Below are positions 13,656-21,230 of a stretch of DNA of 22,989 nt, piece after piece. Location: positions 1 to 22,989 of the IMG/VR virus record IMGVR_UViG_3300043392_000004. The stretch is one strand, 5' to 3'. This DNA comes from a virus. Position numbers and translations under genes: made by a program. The number at the start of each line of letters is the position of its first letter. The first letter of the stretch is position 1. The notes beneath the pieces are model-generated. The model was given only the letters and a program-made list of their open reading frames with translations. It made no database searches and had not been told where the DNA came from.

Positions 13656-15365
13656 TTAAGCATGACAGGCAACACATTCACCAGAGCTAGCGCTAACACC
13701 GGCCTTGGTACGAATATAATACAGACTCAAGATACGAGGATCTTTGAAGGCATACTTATGCACAGCACTGATATACTCTTCTGGATCTTCAGCACCAAAG
13801 AACAGGTTAATAGATTGTCCTTGACAGATATACTGTTGACGATCAGAAGCCTGCTGAAGCAGTGCATACTGGTCAATCTCAAACGCTGTCTTGAACACTT
13901 CCTTCTCTTCATCGGTCATCCACGTTACGTGTTGGACAGAACCGTCATGGCTTGCGATCTCAAGCAACATCTCACGGCTATACACGCCTTCACGCTTCAT
14001 GATCTCCAGCAGTTCTGGAACTACTCGAATAGTTTCTCCTCCGGCTCCTTGTTGGACAAACACATTTCCAATAAATGGTTCAATACCTTGGGAGACACCA
14101 CCCATGAGTTGGGAGGTTGACATGGTGGGAGCAACTGCAAGGCGGTGAGTATTACGGACTCCATATCCTCGGCAGTATTCAGGTTCCCCAAGTTTATCTG
14201 CGAGATATCGTGAAGCGGATGCTGATTGTCGGTTAAGCTCATTAAAGATCTCCACATTAAGTTTCTGAGCTTGGAAGCTCTCAAAAGGTAGCATACGCTT
14301 GTGCAGCAGTGAGTGCCAACCAAGAACACCGAGGCCTAGCGCACGGCTCTTTTCAGTTGACGCCACCGCCTTTTCAAAGCCTCTTTTGCCAGCAGCCATC
14401 GACAAGAACTCACTAGTAACACAATCAAGAAATACTGTCGCAGTAAATACTGCATCCGTGTCTTTCCACTCATCATACTTCTCCAAGTTCATACTAGCCA
14501 AGATACAAGTGAATGTCTCTTCCTCACCACTGTGCAGCATGATCTCTGTACACAGATTAGAAGCCTTAACATCCAAGTTATGAGCCTTATACATCTCAGG
14601 ACGGGCTTCAGCAACCTTATCGGTAAACAAGAAGTAACCCTTACCTGTCAACATCTTCAGCTTCAACGCCTTCTGATAACGCTCAATAGCTTCAGGATGC
14701 CCAGAGTCCAGGGAATCCATGAACTCAGCACTGATAGTCCATCCAACGTTAGCATCGTCAGGGTTATTCTTCACCCAGTCAGCCAGTTCGTGAAAGTCAG
14801 GATGATCAATAGGAAGATAACCTGCCCAAGCACCTCGGCGAGCAACACCTTGGGTCACCCGCTTCATAGCGTCTACATAGGTTTGAAAGACTGGTAACAC
14901 TCCCGAAGCCGTGCCTCCAGTCCCGATTTGAGAACCCCTTGGTCGAATGTCCCCCAAGTAACCACTAGTGCCAAAGCCATTCTTAGTGAGAACAGCAGTA
15001 TCAAGGAGCTCACCGTAAAAGTCAGCAACAGAGTCACCAATGTACTGACCACTACAAGCAACAGGCATGCCTTTATTGGTACCAAGATTAGCCAGAGTAG
15101 GCGTCGAAGGGCTAAGCCAGCCTTTCCAAATAACTTCAAAGAACTTTTCATTCCAGTTTTGTCCATCGTTAGGTGCGTGTTTAGCTGCTGTTGCGGCAAT
15201 CTGAGCTACTCGCTGATTAAAAGAAGTAGAGCCTTCCATGTACTTTGACTTGAACAGTCCCCATCCGCCTGTTTGATACCAGTTAGGTAGAAGTCCTTGT
15301 TGTTGCAGACGTTTACGCTCTGCGCTCAGGAACTCATACTTATTGTCCAACACTGCGCTCACCAT
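13656..15365 (-). CDS. nrdA: Class I ribonucleotide reductase, large (alpha) subunit
   Basis: A 569-aa catalytic subunit that makes deoxyribonucleotides with NrdB. Visible are C104 (PVACSGQY), N270-L-C272-x-E274 for the thiyl radical site, the partner cysteine C287 (FTCILASMNL), the paired radical-transfer tyrosines Y549-Y550 (SLYYIRTK), and the C-terminal relay C564-V-A-C567. The chain starts right at the core: there is no N-terminal ATP cone, so dATP activity inhibition through that domain should be absent, which is common in phage enzymes. It overlaps nrdB by seven bases, with an AAAGGAAC ribosome site inside nrdB. Confidence 0.94.
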   Translation of the reverse strand: MVSAVLDNKYEFLSAERKRLQQQGLLPNWYQTGGWGLFKSKYMEGSTSFNQRVAQIAATAAKHAPNDGQNWNEKFFEVIWKGWLSPSTPTLANLGTNKGMPVACSGQYIGDSVADFYGELLDTAVLTKNGFGTSGYLGDIRPRGSQIGTGGTASGVLPVFQTYVDAMKRVTQGVARRGAWAGYLPIDHPDFHELADWVKNNPDDANVGWTISAEFMDSLDSGHPEAIERYQKALKLKMLTGKGYFLFTDKVAEARPEMYKAHNLDVKASNLCTEIMLHSGEEETFTCILASMNLEKYDEWKDTDAVFTATVFLDCVTSEFLSMAAGKRGFEKAVASTEKSRALGLGVLGWHSLLHKRMLPFESFQAQKLNVEIFNELNRQSASASRYLADKLGEPEYCRGYGVRNTHRLAVAPTMSTSQLMGGVSQGIEPFIGNVFVQQGAGGETIRVVPELLEIMKREGVYSREMLLEIASHDGSVQHVTWMTDEEKEVFKTAFEIDQYALLQQASDRQQYICQGQSINLFFGAEDPEEYISAVHKYAFKDPRILSLYYIRTKAGVSASSGECVACHA

Positions 15366-16315
15366 ACAAAGTTCCTTTCATTCCATTTACGTGAATACTG
15401 ATTTCCAACCTTAGCGAAAAAATCGTGGATCACAGCGGTGCTGATACCGATGTAGAACCAGTCAGAGATTGTATCACCAGTTTCATCAAAGATACTGTCA
15501 AAGCCCAGATTGTTCAAGCAAATGTTAGCTCGTGCATTGACGAATGCTTTCATGGCAACAGCATTGATACCTTCGATGTCTCCTTGGGAGAACAACAAGT
15601 CAACAATACGATGCTCATGATCAACCAATGCCTTAGCAGCTTGCTCAACTCGTGTCTTCATCCACGCCTTATCTACCTTATTCTCTTCCATGTACGTACG
15701 GAACAGCCAAGCACCTGCTTCATGGTGGATATTCTCATCTCGAACAGAGAAGTTAATACCTGCCACTAGGTTACTCAGTTTGTTCTTACCGTTACTCTGG
15801 AAGTGCTTCAGGAAAGCAAAGCTAGAGTACAGGACACACCCTTCCATCATACTGAAGACTGCCAAGGAAAGGGGAACATCACGACCACTAACAATAGTGT
15901 CCAAGTACCCAATACGGCTAGCCAGTACAGGATCATACTGCCAAGATTGATGGAACTCTTCAGTAGCCAATCCAAGCAATTCGTTAATCCGGTTGTAAAA
16001 GCGTGCATGAACGTTACTCTCAAAGTAGCAGAAGGCATCAGCCATCAACTCAATATCAGGATGCTGAAAGTTAGGTTTAACAGTACCAGACCAATACTCA
16101 TTACCAACAATAAGTTCATATTTGGTAAAGAGTTTGAGTGCAGTAGTAACACCATGACGTTCAGCGCCAGTAAAGTCGGTAAGAATACTGTGTACATCTT
16201 TTTCCAAGTCAATTTCGTCAAAAGTCCAGAACACACCATTCTGTTTATCAGCAAAGGCCAAAGCCTCTGGATAGTCGAAGGTGTATGTAGTCTTCTTCGT
16301 CAGAAGGTTTCTCAT
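15359..16315 (-). CDS. nrdB: Class I ribonucleotide reductase, small (beta) subunit
   Basis: A 318-aa ferritin-like radical subunit. Likely metal ligands are E67 (KYELIVGNEYW), E99 and H103 (FESNVHARFY), E158 (MMEGCVLY), E194 and H197 (VRDENIHHEA). Y107, four residues after H103, matches the radical-tyrosine position. The Glu-His spacing is ExxxH rather than the ExxH of E. coli NrdB, which may be normal for its phage subfamily. The C-terminus (NERNFVW) would bind NrdA. A GGGAG ribosome site precedes the ATG, which overlaps the upstream 51-aa gene by four bases. Confidence 0.92.
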   Translation of the reverse strand: MRNLLTKKTTYTFDYPEALAFADKQNGVFWTFDEIDLEKDVHSILTDFTGAERHGVTTALKLFTKYELIVGNEYWSGTVKPNFQHPDIELMADAFCYFESNVHARFYNRINELLGLATEEFHQSWQYDPVLASRIGYLDTIVSGRDVPLSLAVFSMMEGCVLYSSFAFLKHFQSNGKNKLSNLVAGINFSVRDENIHHEAGAWLFRTYMEENKVDKAWMKTRVEQAAKALVDHEHRIVDLLFSQGDIEGINAVAMKAFVNARANICLNNLGFDSIFDETGDTISDWFYIGISTAVIHDFFAKVGNQYSRKWNERNFVW

Positions 16316-16467
16316 TCGATCTCCCGCATAAGTTTATCTTGTTGTTCTTCAATGTAATCCTCAAACCGATCAACAAGGTCATCACTGTGGATGTCTAGAA
16401 CTTCTAGCAATGTGACCTCATCGACTTGTTTAAGCTTCTCTTTAAGTTCCTCAAACGTAAGATTCAT
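16312..16467 (-). CDS. 51-aa acidic hypothetical protein upstream of nrdB
   Basis: A short helical, acidic protein (MNLTFEELKEKLKQVDEVTL start, EQQDKLMREIE end) with no Cys. The frame is supported by overlaps at both ends: its start lies inside the DUF3310 gene's tail and its stop forms an ATGA overlap with nrdB, and by otherwise empty sequence. Similar LTxEELxxxL proteins occur in other podoviruses near nucleotide-metabolism genes, from memory. No function can be given. The ribosome site is weak (GAAG five bases before the ATG). Confidence 0.75.
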   Translation of the reverse strand: MNLTFEELKEKLKQVDEVTLLEVLDIHSDDLVDRFEDYIEEQQDKLMREIE

Positions 16468-16915
16468 AGTCTTCAATCATCTTATCAAGGTACCAACGAG
16501 CTTTCTTCAAGTCTTCAACACCATTTTTGTCCATGAAGCGCATGACATATTGTAGCATTTGCACATAATCAGCGATGAACATATGACTGTAAAACATATG
16601 AACAGCTTCCTCATCAAACTTACCAACTAGCTTTTTAATGACATCACGAACTTCAATACCTTCCTCTTCAAACAGCATATAGTGTTTAGGCTTCTCCACA
16701 GGATCAAAGTGTAGATCACCTGAACCTTCATCCAACCATCCATCTGTATCAGCTTTGAACCAATCATCAATAGCTTCTTTGAGAGGCTGTGCAGCATGGG
16801 AAGTCATATACAGATCTCCCTTAACGAAGTTAGAGTAGCCTCGGCAGGTCACACAAGGAGCTTCAGATTCCTTATCCATGAGTGCATAGAAGCACTGATC
16901 ACATTTATTTGCCAC
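16451..16915 (-). CDS. DUF3310 protein with N-terminal zinc ribbon (GTG start)
   Basis: A 154-aa protein. I choose the GTG at 16915: it has AAAGGAAAT six bases before and gives an 11-base overlap with the upstream gene; a start at 16960 would lie deep inside that gene. The N-terminus has C5-DQ-C8 and C21-VT-C24, a probable zinc ribbon. The second half (VEKPKHYMLFEEEGIEVRDV then FIADYVQMLQYVMRFMDKNG) is the DUF3310 domain, found in T7 gp1.7-type nucleotide kinases and many phage proteins. A role in nucleotide metabolism is likely; enzymatic activity is not shown. Confidence 0.83.
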   Translation of the reverse strand: MANKCDQCFYALMDKESEAPCVTCRGYSNFVKGDLYMTSHAAQPLKEAIDDWFKADTDGWLDEGSGDLHFDPVEKPKHYMLFEEEGIEVRDVIKKLVGKFDEEAVHMFYSHMFIADYVQMLQYVMRFMDKNGVEDLKKARWYLDKMIEDYESYV

Positions 16916-17672
16916 TATATTTCCTTTCAAGATACTCGATAGAGAGTAACATCTCATCAAAGCTACCGTCTTTAACGTCGTTCAGGACAACCAAGCCGCG
17001 CCAGTGACGGTTAGATAGTTTGTCCATGTAAGACTCATCGTGTAGATAGTAGCTACCAGCGATAATCCCGCAAATAGGCTTCCCATCAGCACGTTTACCA
17101 TAAGCAATCTGTTTTCCTTGCTGATGGCCTGCCACGCAAGACATATGAAGCTTATTGACAAGAGCGCTAGCGGTTCCGGCAGGACGCCCCATAGCACCGA
17201 CAGGCCAATAGTGATTAAAGCCAACACCATTGATAAAGACAGGATGTAGAAAGTTATGCACTTCCCAATCTTTGTCATAACCGAGATCAGCGACACTGAT
17301 AAGTCCTTCCAATGTTGGATTGTTGTTCACAGCTCGGTCAATACGGTTCTCATGATTACCAAGAGTCAGTACCATCCGAGGCTTGTAAACCTTTTCCTTG
17401 TTCTTCTTCTGCTTACCCTGAAGTTCACGCAAAGGATTAAGGAGCTTCTTCATAGCCTCTTTAACAATCTCTACATCCTTCTTGTATCGCAGACCTTCAA
17501 AGTACTTAGAACCCTTTACGTCATGAGTGGACAGTGAAGGCATATCTGCGAAGTCACCAATGTTTACAACAACATCTGGTCGATAATCACAGATAGCCTT
17601 ACCTGCCCATTCAAGATGATCCAAAGGAACTCCTTCTTTGACTTGACAGTCAGGGATCACCAAGATACGCAT
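16905..17672 (-). CDS. Calcineurin-like metallophosphoesterase
   Basis: A 255-aa enzyme of the binuclear metallophosphatase fold. Motifs in order: D8-C-Q10 (the usual DxH, with Gln in place of His), N38-I-G-D40-F, G105-N-H107-E (GNHE), a later FNHYW histidine and a GHQQG segment in place of the more common GHxH. This variant set is familiar from aquatic phages. Substrate is unknown; nucleotide or RNA phosphoesters are possible. It overlaps the upstream gene by one base (TAATG) and the next by 11 bases. It resembles enzymes carried by SIO1-like podoviruses. Confidence 0.87.
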   Translation of the reverse strand: MRILVIPDCQVKEGVPLDHLEWAGKAICDYRPDVVVNIGDFADMPSLSTHDVKGSKYFEGLRYKKDVEIVKEAMKKLLNPLRELQGKQKKNKEKVYKPRMVLTLGNHENRIDRAVNNNPTLEGLISVADLGYDKDWEVHNFLHPVFINGVGFNHYWPVGAMGRPAGTASALVNKLHMSCVAGHQQGKQIAYGKRADGKPICGIIAGSYYLHDESYMDKLSNRHWRGLVVLNDVKDGSFDEMLLSIEYLERKYSGK

Positions 17673-17905
17673 TAGTCTTCATCCTTAGTGAAGTATTCAC
17701 CTTGCCATGCTTGATCATTGATACAGTATTTAGGCTGTTCGATACGAATCTGGGATTTAATATCGTATCCGTAAACTCCTTGAAGGAAGTTAACAAAGTC
17801 ATCCAGTACTTCGGGCCATGTAACTTCTTCAACAGTCACTTCATGTTTGTATTGTTTGCCATCACAATCTTGGTAAGCAAAACCATAAATAGTATTATCG
17901 TTCAT
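17672..17905 (-). CDS. 77-aa hypothetical protein
   Basis: Not recognised. Short, acidic protein (MNDNTIYGFAYQDCDGKQYK start, WQGEYFTKDED end) with strand-helix-strand character and two Cys. It starts with an ATG within the end of the MazG gene, giving an 11-base overlap, and an AGGA seven bases upstream. It stops with TAATG into the phosphoesterase gene. Its place between two nucleotide-related enzymes hints at an accessory role only. Confidence 0.72.
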   Translation of the reverse strand: MNDNTIYGFAYQDCDGKQYKHEVTVEEVTWPEVLDDFVNFLQGVYGYDIKSQIRIEQPKYCINDQAWQGEYFTKDED

Positions 17906-18203
17906 CTCCAGATCCTTTCAAAGTATTGTTAATTTGTCGCTCAGCCAGCTTCTTCAAGTTCTGACTGGCAATGTCAGCCAAGCTCCAGCCCATCACCGTA
18001 GCCAAGCCAGCGATCTGCCAGAACACATCACCAACTTCCTTTTGCATACCTGCTTCATCCAAGACACCATCTCGAATCCACTTGGCATACTTACCTGCAA
18101 CTTCACCAGCTTCCGAGGTCAGGTTAGACACCATGTAAGCAGGGTTCTTAGCAGTCTCTAGCGCTGTCTTAAACGCCAGCTCTTGATATTCTTCAATCAG
18201 CAT
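17895..18203 (-). CDS. MazG-like nucleotide pyrophosphohydrolase
   Basis: A 102-aa all-helical protein. The metal-binding signature is clear: S30-E31-A-G-E34-VAGKYAKW and, after a linker, K55-E56-V-G-D59-VFWQIA, i.e. ExxE and ExxD. One-domain MazG proteins like this hydrolyse NTPs or dNTPs to monophosphates; phage versions have been discussed as altering (p)ppGpp or cleaning dNTP pools, which is debated. It overlaps its upstream gene by seven bases and its downstream gene by 11. Substrate is not determined by sequence. Confidence 0.87.
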   Translation of the reverse strand: MLIEEYQELAFKTALETAKNPAYMVSNLTSEAGEVAGKYAKWIRDGVLDEAGMQKEVGDVFWQIAGLATVMGWSLADIASQNLKKLAERQINNTLKGSGDER

Positions 18204-18496
18204 ACAGGGTTGCTCCCTTCAGTAACTTTAAACTTCAATGTAAAATACTTATGGGTGTCTCCGGGATACATATAGCGAGTAACGTCAAAGCCCCCACTAG
18301 ATGTAAAGTACTCAAGGCTAGGATTAGCATGGTATGCTTTCTCCAACAGGGACCGAGCCATGCGTCGAATCTCTCCGATAGTTACTTGCTTATCAGGAGT
18401 ATCGTAATACACCCATTCAAGAGCATCCATCACACGCTTGACCTTATCAAAGTCAAACTCATCCAGCAAGTCTTCAATTTGTTTGATACGCATCAT
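18197..18496 (-). CDS. 99-aa hypothetical protein after thyX
   Basis: Not recognised. The N-terminal half is helical and acidic (MMRIKQIEDLLDEFDFDKVK), followed by an ALEWVYYDTPDKQVTIGEIR segment and a more beta-like C-terminal half ending in Cys. Two adjacent ATGs could start it; the second lies seven bases from a good AAAGGAG site, the first four. It overlaps the end of thyX by about 20 bases. The position among nucleotide enzymes does not show its role. Confidence 0.75.
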   Translation of the reverse strand: MMRIKQIEDLLDEFDFDKVKRVMDALEWVYYDTPDKQVTIGEIRRMARSLLEKAYHANPSLEYFTSSGGFDVTRYMYPGDTHKYFTLKFKVTEGSNPVC

Positions 18497-19181
18497 TTAA
18501 CTCCTTTGCATAAAGCAATTCTTTAACAGCAGGAAATTGTTCACAAACGATCAGCTTAACCTGCTCCGCTACCTCTCGGTGTTCCTTCTGCGTAGCCGCA
18601 TCACAGCGAATATCCACATAGTGAAGCCAACTACGCAGATTACCAGCCATGTACATCCGACTCATAGTCAAACCTTCAGGCAGTAGCTTACGAGCTTGCT
18701 CCTTAGCAATACCTTTACTCAAAGCTGCTTTGTACACAAACTCAGCATCTGTCTGTACTCGTAACTGGGCAGCGTTCCACCAGTTCTGAACTTCCTTATC
18801 TTCGGTAGTCAAGCTATTCTGACGGTTCTTACTGTCCTGCATACGTGCCTCAGACAACTCAAAGTCCTGAGCAACAGCATAACGCTGAGAGAACTCCTGG
18901 AAGCTGAAGCTACGATGTCGCAAGATCTGACGAGCAATGTCACGAGTAGTTTCGATCTCCAATGACAAGTGTACCATCTCCAGAGGACTCCAGTGCTTGT
19001 TGTTGATCAAATACTTCAACAGCTTTGGGCCTGACTCCGTTGCATACTGATTGTCTGGATTAGATACACGAGCCATGTAGGCAAGAAGATCTTGAGCATC
19101 TTTGATACCTTTCTCGATGAGTCCCGGTGACGGAACGGAATAACAAACCAGTGATACTTTACTCAATTTTAAATCCTTCAT
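18474..19181 (-). CDS. thyX: Flavin-dependent thymidylate synthase ThyX
   Basis: A 235-aa (or slightly shorter) enzyme making dTMP from dUMP using folate and FAD. The signature R88-H-R-S-F-S93-F-Q-E-F-S98-Q-R100 (RHRxxSxxxxSxR) is intact, with a preceding HWSPLEMVHLSLEIE strand block. A late LRSWLHYVDIRCD segment also fits the family. The ATG at 19181 has no clear ribosome site; a TTG five codons later (19166) has AAGGA at ideal distance and leaves only an 8-base overlap with the upstream tiny gene, so it may be the true start. No ThyA is seen. Confidence 0.93.
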   Translation of the reverse strand: MKDLKLSKVSLVCYSVPSPGLIEKGIKDAQDLLAYMARVSNPDNQYATESGPKLLKYLINNKHWSPLEMVHLSLEIETTRDIARQILRHRSFSFQEFSQRYAVAQDFELSEARMQDSKNRQNSLTTEDKEVQNWWNAAQLRVQTDAEFVYKAALSKGIAKEQARKLLPEGLTMSRMYMAGNLRSWLHYVDIRCDAATQKEHREVAEQVKLIVCEQFPAVKELLYAKELNDAYQTN

Positions 19182-19290
19182 TATCTTTTAGACGCAAACA
19201 GAACATAGTCCAGATTCCCATATCGTGTAAATAGTCCACTTCTTCTTGAGTAAAATAATATGTAGTATAACTTGTAGTCTCAACTCTCAT
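19159..19290 (-). CDS. 43-aa hypothetical protein before thyX
   Basis: Tiny ORF (MRVETTSYTTYYFTQEEVDY start, FCLRLKDNEGFKIE end), with Tyr/Thr-rich beginning and one Cys. The ATG has AGGAG at nine bases, inside the preceding tiny ORF. It fills the otherwise empty stretch before thyX and its tail encodes the AAGGA used for the alternative thyX start. Function not known. It could be a leader whose translation couples to thyX, but this is not shown. Confidence 0.6.
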   Translation of the reverse strand: MRVETTSYTTYYFTQEEVDYLHDMGIWTMFCLRLKDNEGFKIE

Positions 19291-19423
19291 CTGTCATTAC
19301 TCCTAAGATTAGGTTAATACCTTGAATAAGCTGCATCTGTTCAAACTGATTAAGCTTATTCCATGCCTTAGCATTTGGGAAGTGCTTACGAGCAGCTTCG
19401 TAGAATCTCTCTACATCACTCAT
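19280..19423 (-). CDS. 47-aa hypothetical protein after endonuclease I
   Basis: Tiny ORF (MSDVERFYEAARKHFPNAKA start, NLILGVMTDES end), largely helical and without Cys. The ATG lies in an eight-base overlap with the endonuclease I stop and is preceded by GGAGG, a good Shine-Dalgarno. The frame runs to within the overlapping next tiny gene. Not recognised; DNA-processing neighbours do not reveal a role. The coding claim rests on the clear ribosome site and tight packing. Confidence 0.65.
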   Translation of the reverse strand: MSDVERFYEAARKHFPNAKAWNKLNQFEQMQLIQGINLILGVMTDES

Positions 19424-19808
19424 TTATCCACTCCTCCGGAATAGTTTTATCAGCAAACTTGTAGCCGTTCTTGCGGCACCACATGGCATAGGTTGTCTTA
19501 GATGTCTTACTAATGCGAGCATTAGAGTTACTAAAGACAAAGCGAATGTCAAGCTCAGGATTATGTTTCTTAACTAACAAATGTTTCTGACGATCAGGTG
19601 CTAAGAAGCGTCCCTTAGTCTCCACAATGATCCCGTTAGGGAGCTGGAAGTCAGGTGTGTACACATGAGAGGAAGCAGGTTTGATGTATTTCAGCTTAAC
19701 CTTCTCGTATGTGTATTCAATACCTAACTTATCCAACTGCTCCGCAATACGCTCTTCCAATCCGCTACGAAATCCGTACTTCATTGCAACTTGTTTGGCG
19801 GTTGCCAT
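19416..19808 (-). CDS. T7-type endonuclease I (Holliday junction resolvase)
   Basis: A 130-aa enzyme strikingly close to T7 gp3. Catalytic residues line up with T7: E18 in FRSGLEERIAEQL, D53 in YTPDFQLPNG, E63 and K65 in VETKGRF. The PELDIRFVFS and KFADKTIPEEW blocks also match the T7 protein. The long C-terminal basic tail of T7 gp3 (149 aa) is missing. It cuts branched DNA such as replication and recombination junctions and helps break down the host chromosome. The AAGGAG site lies before the ATG; the gene overlaps the exonuclease by 28 bases, suggesting joint expression. Confidence 0.94.
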   Translation of the reverse strand: MATAKQVAMKYGFRSGLEERIAEQLDKLGIEYTYEKVKLKYIKPASSHVYTPDFQLPNGIIVETKGRFLAPDRQKHLLVKKHNPELDIRFVFSNSNARISKTSKTTYAMWCRKNGYKFADKTIPEEWINE

Positions 19809-20503
19809 AACTCTCCTTCATAACGTCTCAGCCAAAGTAGTTGGCCCTGTTCGATAAAATACTCCATCGAATGTCCAAGTTCTTCATACTTTTCCCACGC
19901 CGCTTGGAGTAGCTCTTCTTTAGTCTTCGAGTCCTTAAGAGCCTTTTCAGCCTTCTTCGGGCCAATACCCTCCAAACCGGGGATGTTGTCCGTTCGATCT
20001 CCAGTGAGAAGCTGAGTGCAAAACGACTTGTACGCTGTAAACTCATCGACATAGTATCTCTCATCCTTTACAGGGTTGTAATGCCATCCCTGAAGCTGAT
20101 CCAAGTCTTTATCGACATGAACGATCCAGCATTTATCCAACATCTTAGTTGACTCGATAGCTACTGTATCATCAGCTTCTTCCCCTACCGTCAGGATAGC
20201 ATCATGGCGCTTGACTAGATGCTCACGTAAGGCATCGTAGTGCTTAGGCTTGACTGCATCCTTACGATTACCTTTATAAGGGACTGTCTTGGCAATGTCA
20301 TAACGGTAGTTAGATTTACCGGTGATCCAAGCTTTGTATTCATCAGCCTTGAGATTCACATAGATAAAGTCTTCTAACCATTCCGTTAATCGTGCTTTAG
20401 CGATGCCAACTGGTTCATCCTCAGCTGAGAAGCCAATTTTGTAAACAAGAAAGTCAGCATCGACAAGAGCAATCTTAGGTTCCTTGTTACAGGATGTCGT
20501 CAT
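19781..20503 (-). CDS. 5'-3' exonuclease, T7 gp6-like (FEN/H3TH family)
   Basis: A 240-aa enzyme from the ATG at 20503; a start at 20533 would add ten residues from inside the SSB gene, and a GTG exists two codons upstream. Metal-site acids are visible: L-V-D15-A-D17 near the N-terminus, GEEADDTVAI in the middle, VHVDKDLDQL, and the TGDRTDNIPGLEGIGPKKA helix-3-turn-helix that binds DNA. In T7 the related enzyme removes primers and degrades host DNA. It overlaps the end of the ssDNA-binding protein gene by 17 bases. Confidence 0.92.
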   Translation of the reverse strand: MTTSCNKEPKIALVDADFLVYKIGFSAEDEPVGIAKARLTEWLEDFIYVNLKADEYKAWITGKSNYRYDIAKTVPYKGNRKDAVKPKHYDALREHLVKRHDAILTVGEEADDTVAIESTKMLDKCWIVHVDKDLDQLQGWHYNPVKDERYYVDEFTAYKSFCTQLLTGDRTDNIPGLEGIGPKKAEKALKDSKTKEELLQAAWEKYEELGHSMEYFIEQGQLLWLRRYEGELWQPPNKLQ

Positions 20504-20900
20504 CGTCACCTTCGGCGTCTTCACCGTAGACAACCAAGTCAGTGACGATCAGCTTACCGATGCTAGGAGCAGCTCCGAACTTAGCTGACATCTTGTGGCG
20601 ATAGCTACCAACCAGAGCAGTTACCTTAGTGCCGTTACCAATCTTCTCGATAGCAACTGCATTGCCTTCTTCGTCCACAGGCTCGAACACGAACTTAGAC
20701 TTACCAACAATGTAGTTACCCATTGTGTCTTTGTTCTTGATCACAATACCTTGGCCCTTCAGAGCCTCACAAGCCTTGTCAGAGAGCATACCGAGTGTGC
20801 ATTCATACTTGGTGTTGTCCTCGTTGAATTTCTTGTTATGTTCCTTCATCCAGTTAGCCCAGAAGAGTTGACCTGCGATTTTGACTGGTTTGTTATCCAT
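20487..20900 (-). CDS. Single-stranded DNA-binding protein with acidic tail
   Basis: A 137-aa OB-fold-like protein. The body has alternating strands with aromatic residues (LFWANWMKEHNKKF, KSKFVFEPVDEEGN, VTALVGSYRHKMSAKFGAAP) and ends in a strongly acidic stretch with a hydrophobic tip (GEDAEGDDDDIL), the hallmark by which gp2.5-like proteins contact DNA polymerase and helicase. It is shorter than T7 gp2.5 (232 aa), so it may be a different SSB subfamily. An AGGA lies nine bases before the ATG. It is the first large gene behind the promoter, suiting early need. Confidence 0.82.
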   Translation of the reverse strand: MDNKPVKIAGQLFWANWMKEHNKKFNEDNTKYECTLGMLSDKACEALKGQGIVIKNKDTMGNYIVGKSKFVFEPVDEEGNAVAIEKIGNGTKVTALVGSYRHKMSAKFGAAPSIGKLIVTDLVVYGEDAEGDDDDIL

Positions 20901-20954
20901 GATTTAAATTCCTATTTAAGTTTCAAATGTGTCTGTCTTTCCAGACTGTCATGT

Positions 20955-21039
20955 TGGTACGCCTAACCTGACTCGAACAGGTACGCTTTTCAGCGGGAGA
21001 TTTTAAGTCTCCTGTGTCTACCAATTTCACCATAGGCGC
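20955..21039 (-). tRNA. tRNA-Leu (anticodon UAA)
   Basis: An 85-base type II tRNA including an encoded CCA end. Acceptor stem GCGCCTA pairs with TAGGCGT; the anticodon stem GGAGA/TCTCC holds loop CTTAAAA, giving anticodon UAA (21003-21005). The variable arm has a CGCT/AGCG stem and the T arm contains TTCGAGT. It lies in the leader region between the 49-aa gene and SSB and must be cut from a shared transcript. A short 5-bp hairpin lies just after it at 20931-20946. Confidence 0.95.
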
Positions 21040-21048
21040 TAGTGTGTT

Positions 21049-21198
21049 TTATTCAGCCTTAGGAGCTTCTTTCTTGTCCTGCAACTGGAACTGCTCTACC
21101 AGCTTCTGATGCAAAGGGAAAGCACCGGACTCTGTAGGCAGTTGACCGATAACACGGACGATGAAAGCTGCTTCGTTAGGTTCGAGATTGAAAGTCAT
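21049..21198 (-). CDS. 49-aa hypothetical protein, first gene behind the promoter
   Basis: Small soluble protein (MTFNLEPNEAAFIVRVIGQL start, then PTESGAFPLHQKLVEQFQLQ and a Lys/Glu end). Such NLxxxEAxFIxxxxGxLPT proteins recur as small ORFs in tailed phages, from memory, with no known function. It has an AAAGGAA ribosome site six bases from the ATG and begins about 25 bases from the predicted transcription start. It would be the most strongly expressed protein of the SSB operon. It ends ten bases before the tRNA. Confidence 0.75.
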   Translation of the reverse strand: MTFNLEPNEAAFIVRVIGQLPTESGAFPLHQKLVEQFQLQDKKEAPKAE

Positions 21199-21230
21199 TT
21201 AAGTTCCTTTACTGTTTGTTGATGTACATT

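Noticed and set aside
15803-16357. 184-aa open frame on the + strand opposite nrdB
   Set aside because: It is antisense to a well-supported RNR subunit; composition and lack of motifs indicate a shadow.
16905-17672. DxQ and GHQQ changes as evidence of an inactive phosphoesterase
   Set aside because: The same substitutions are, from memory, usual for this phage metallophosphoesterase group, and the GD and GNHE motifs are intact.
20955-21039. tRNA as a phage integration (att) site
   Set aside because: The tRNA is complete and lies inside the replication operon; there is no integrase or flanking repeat in the window.
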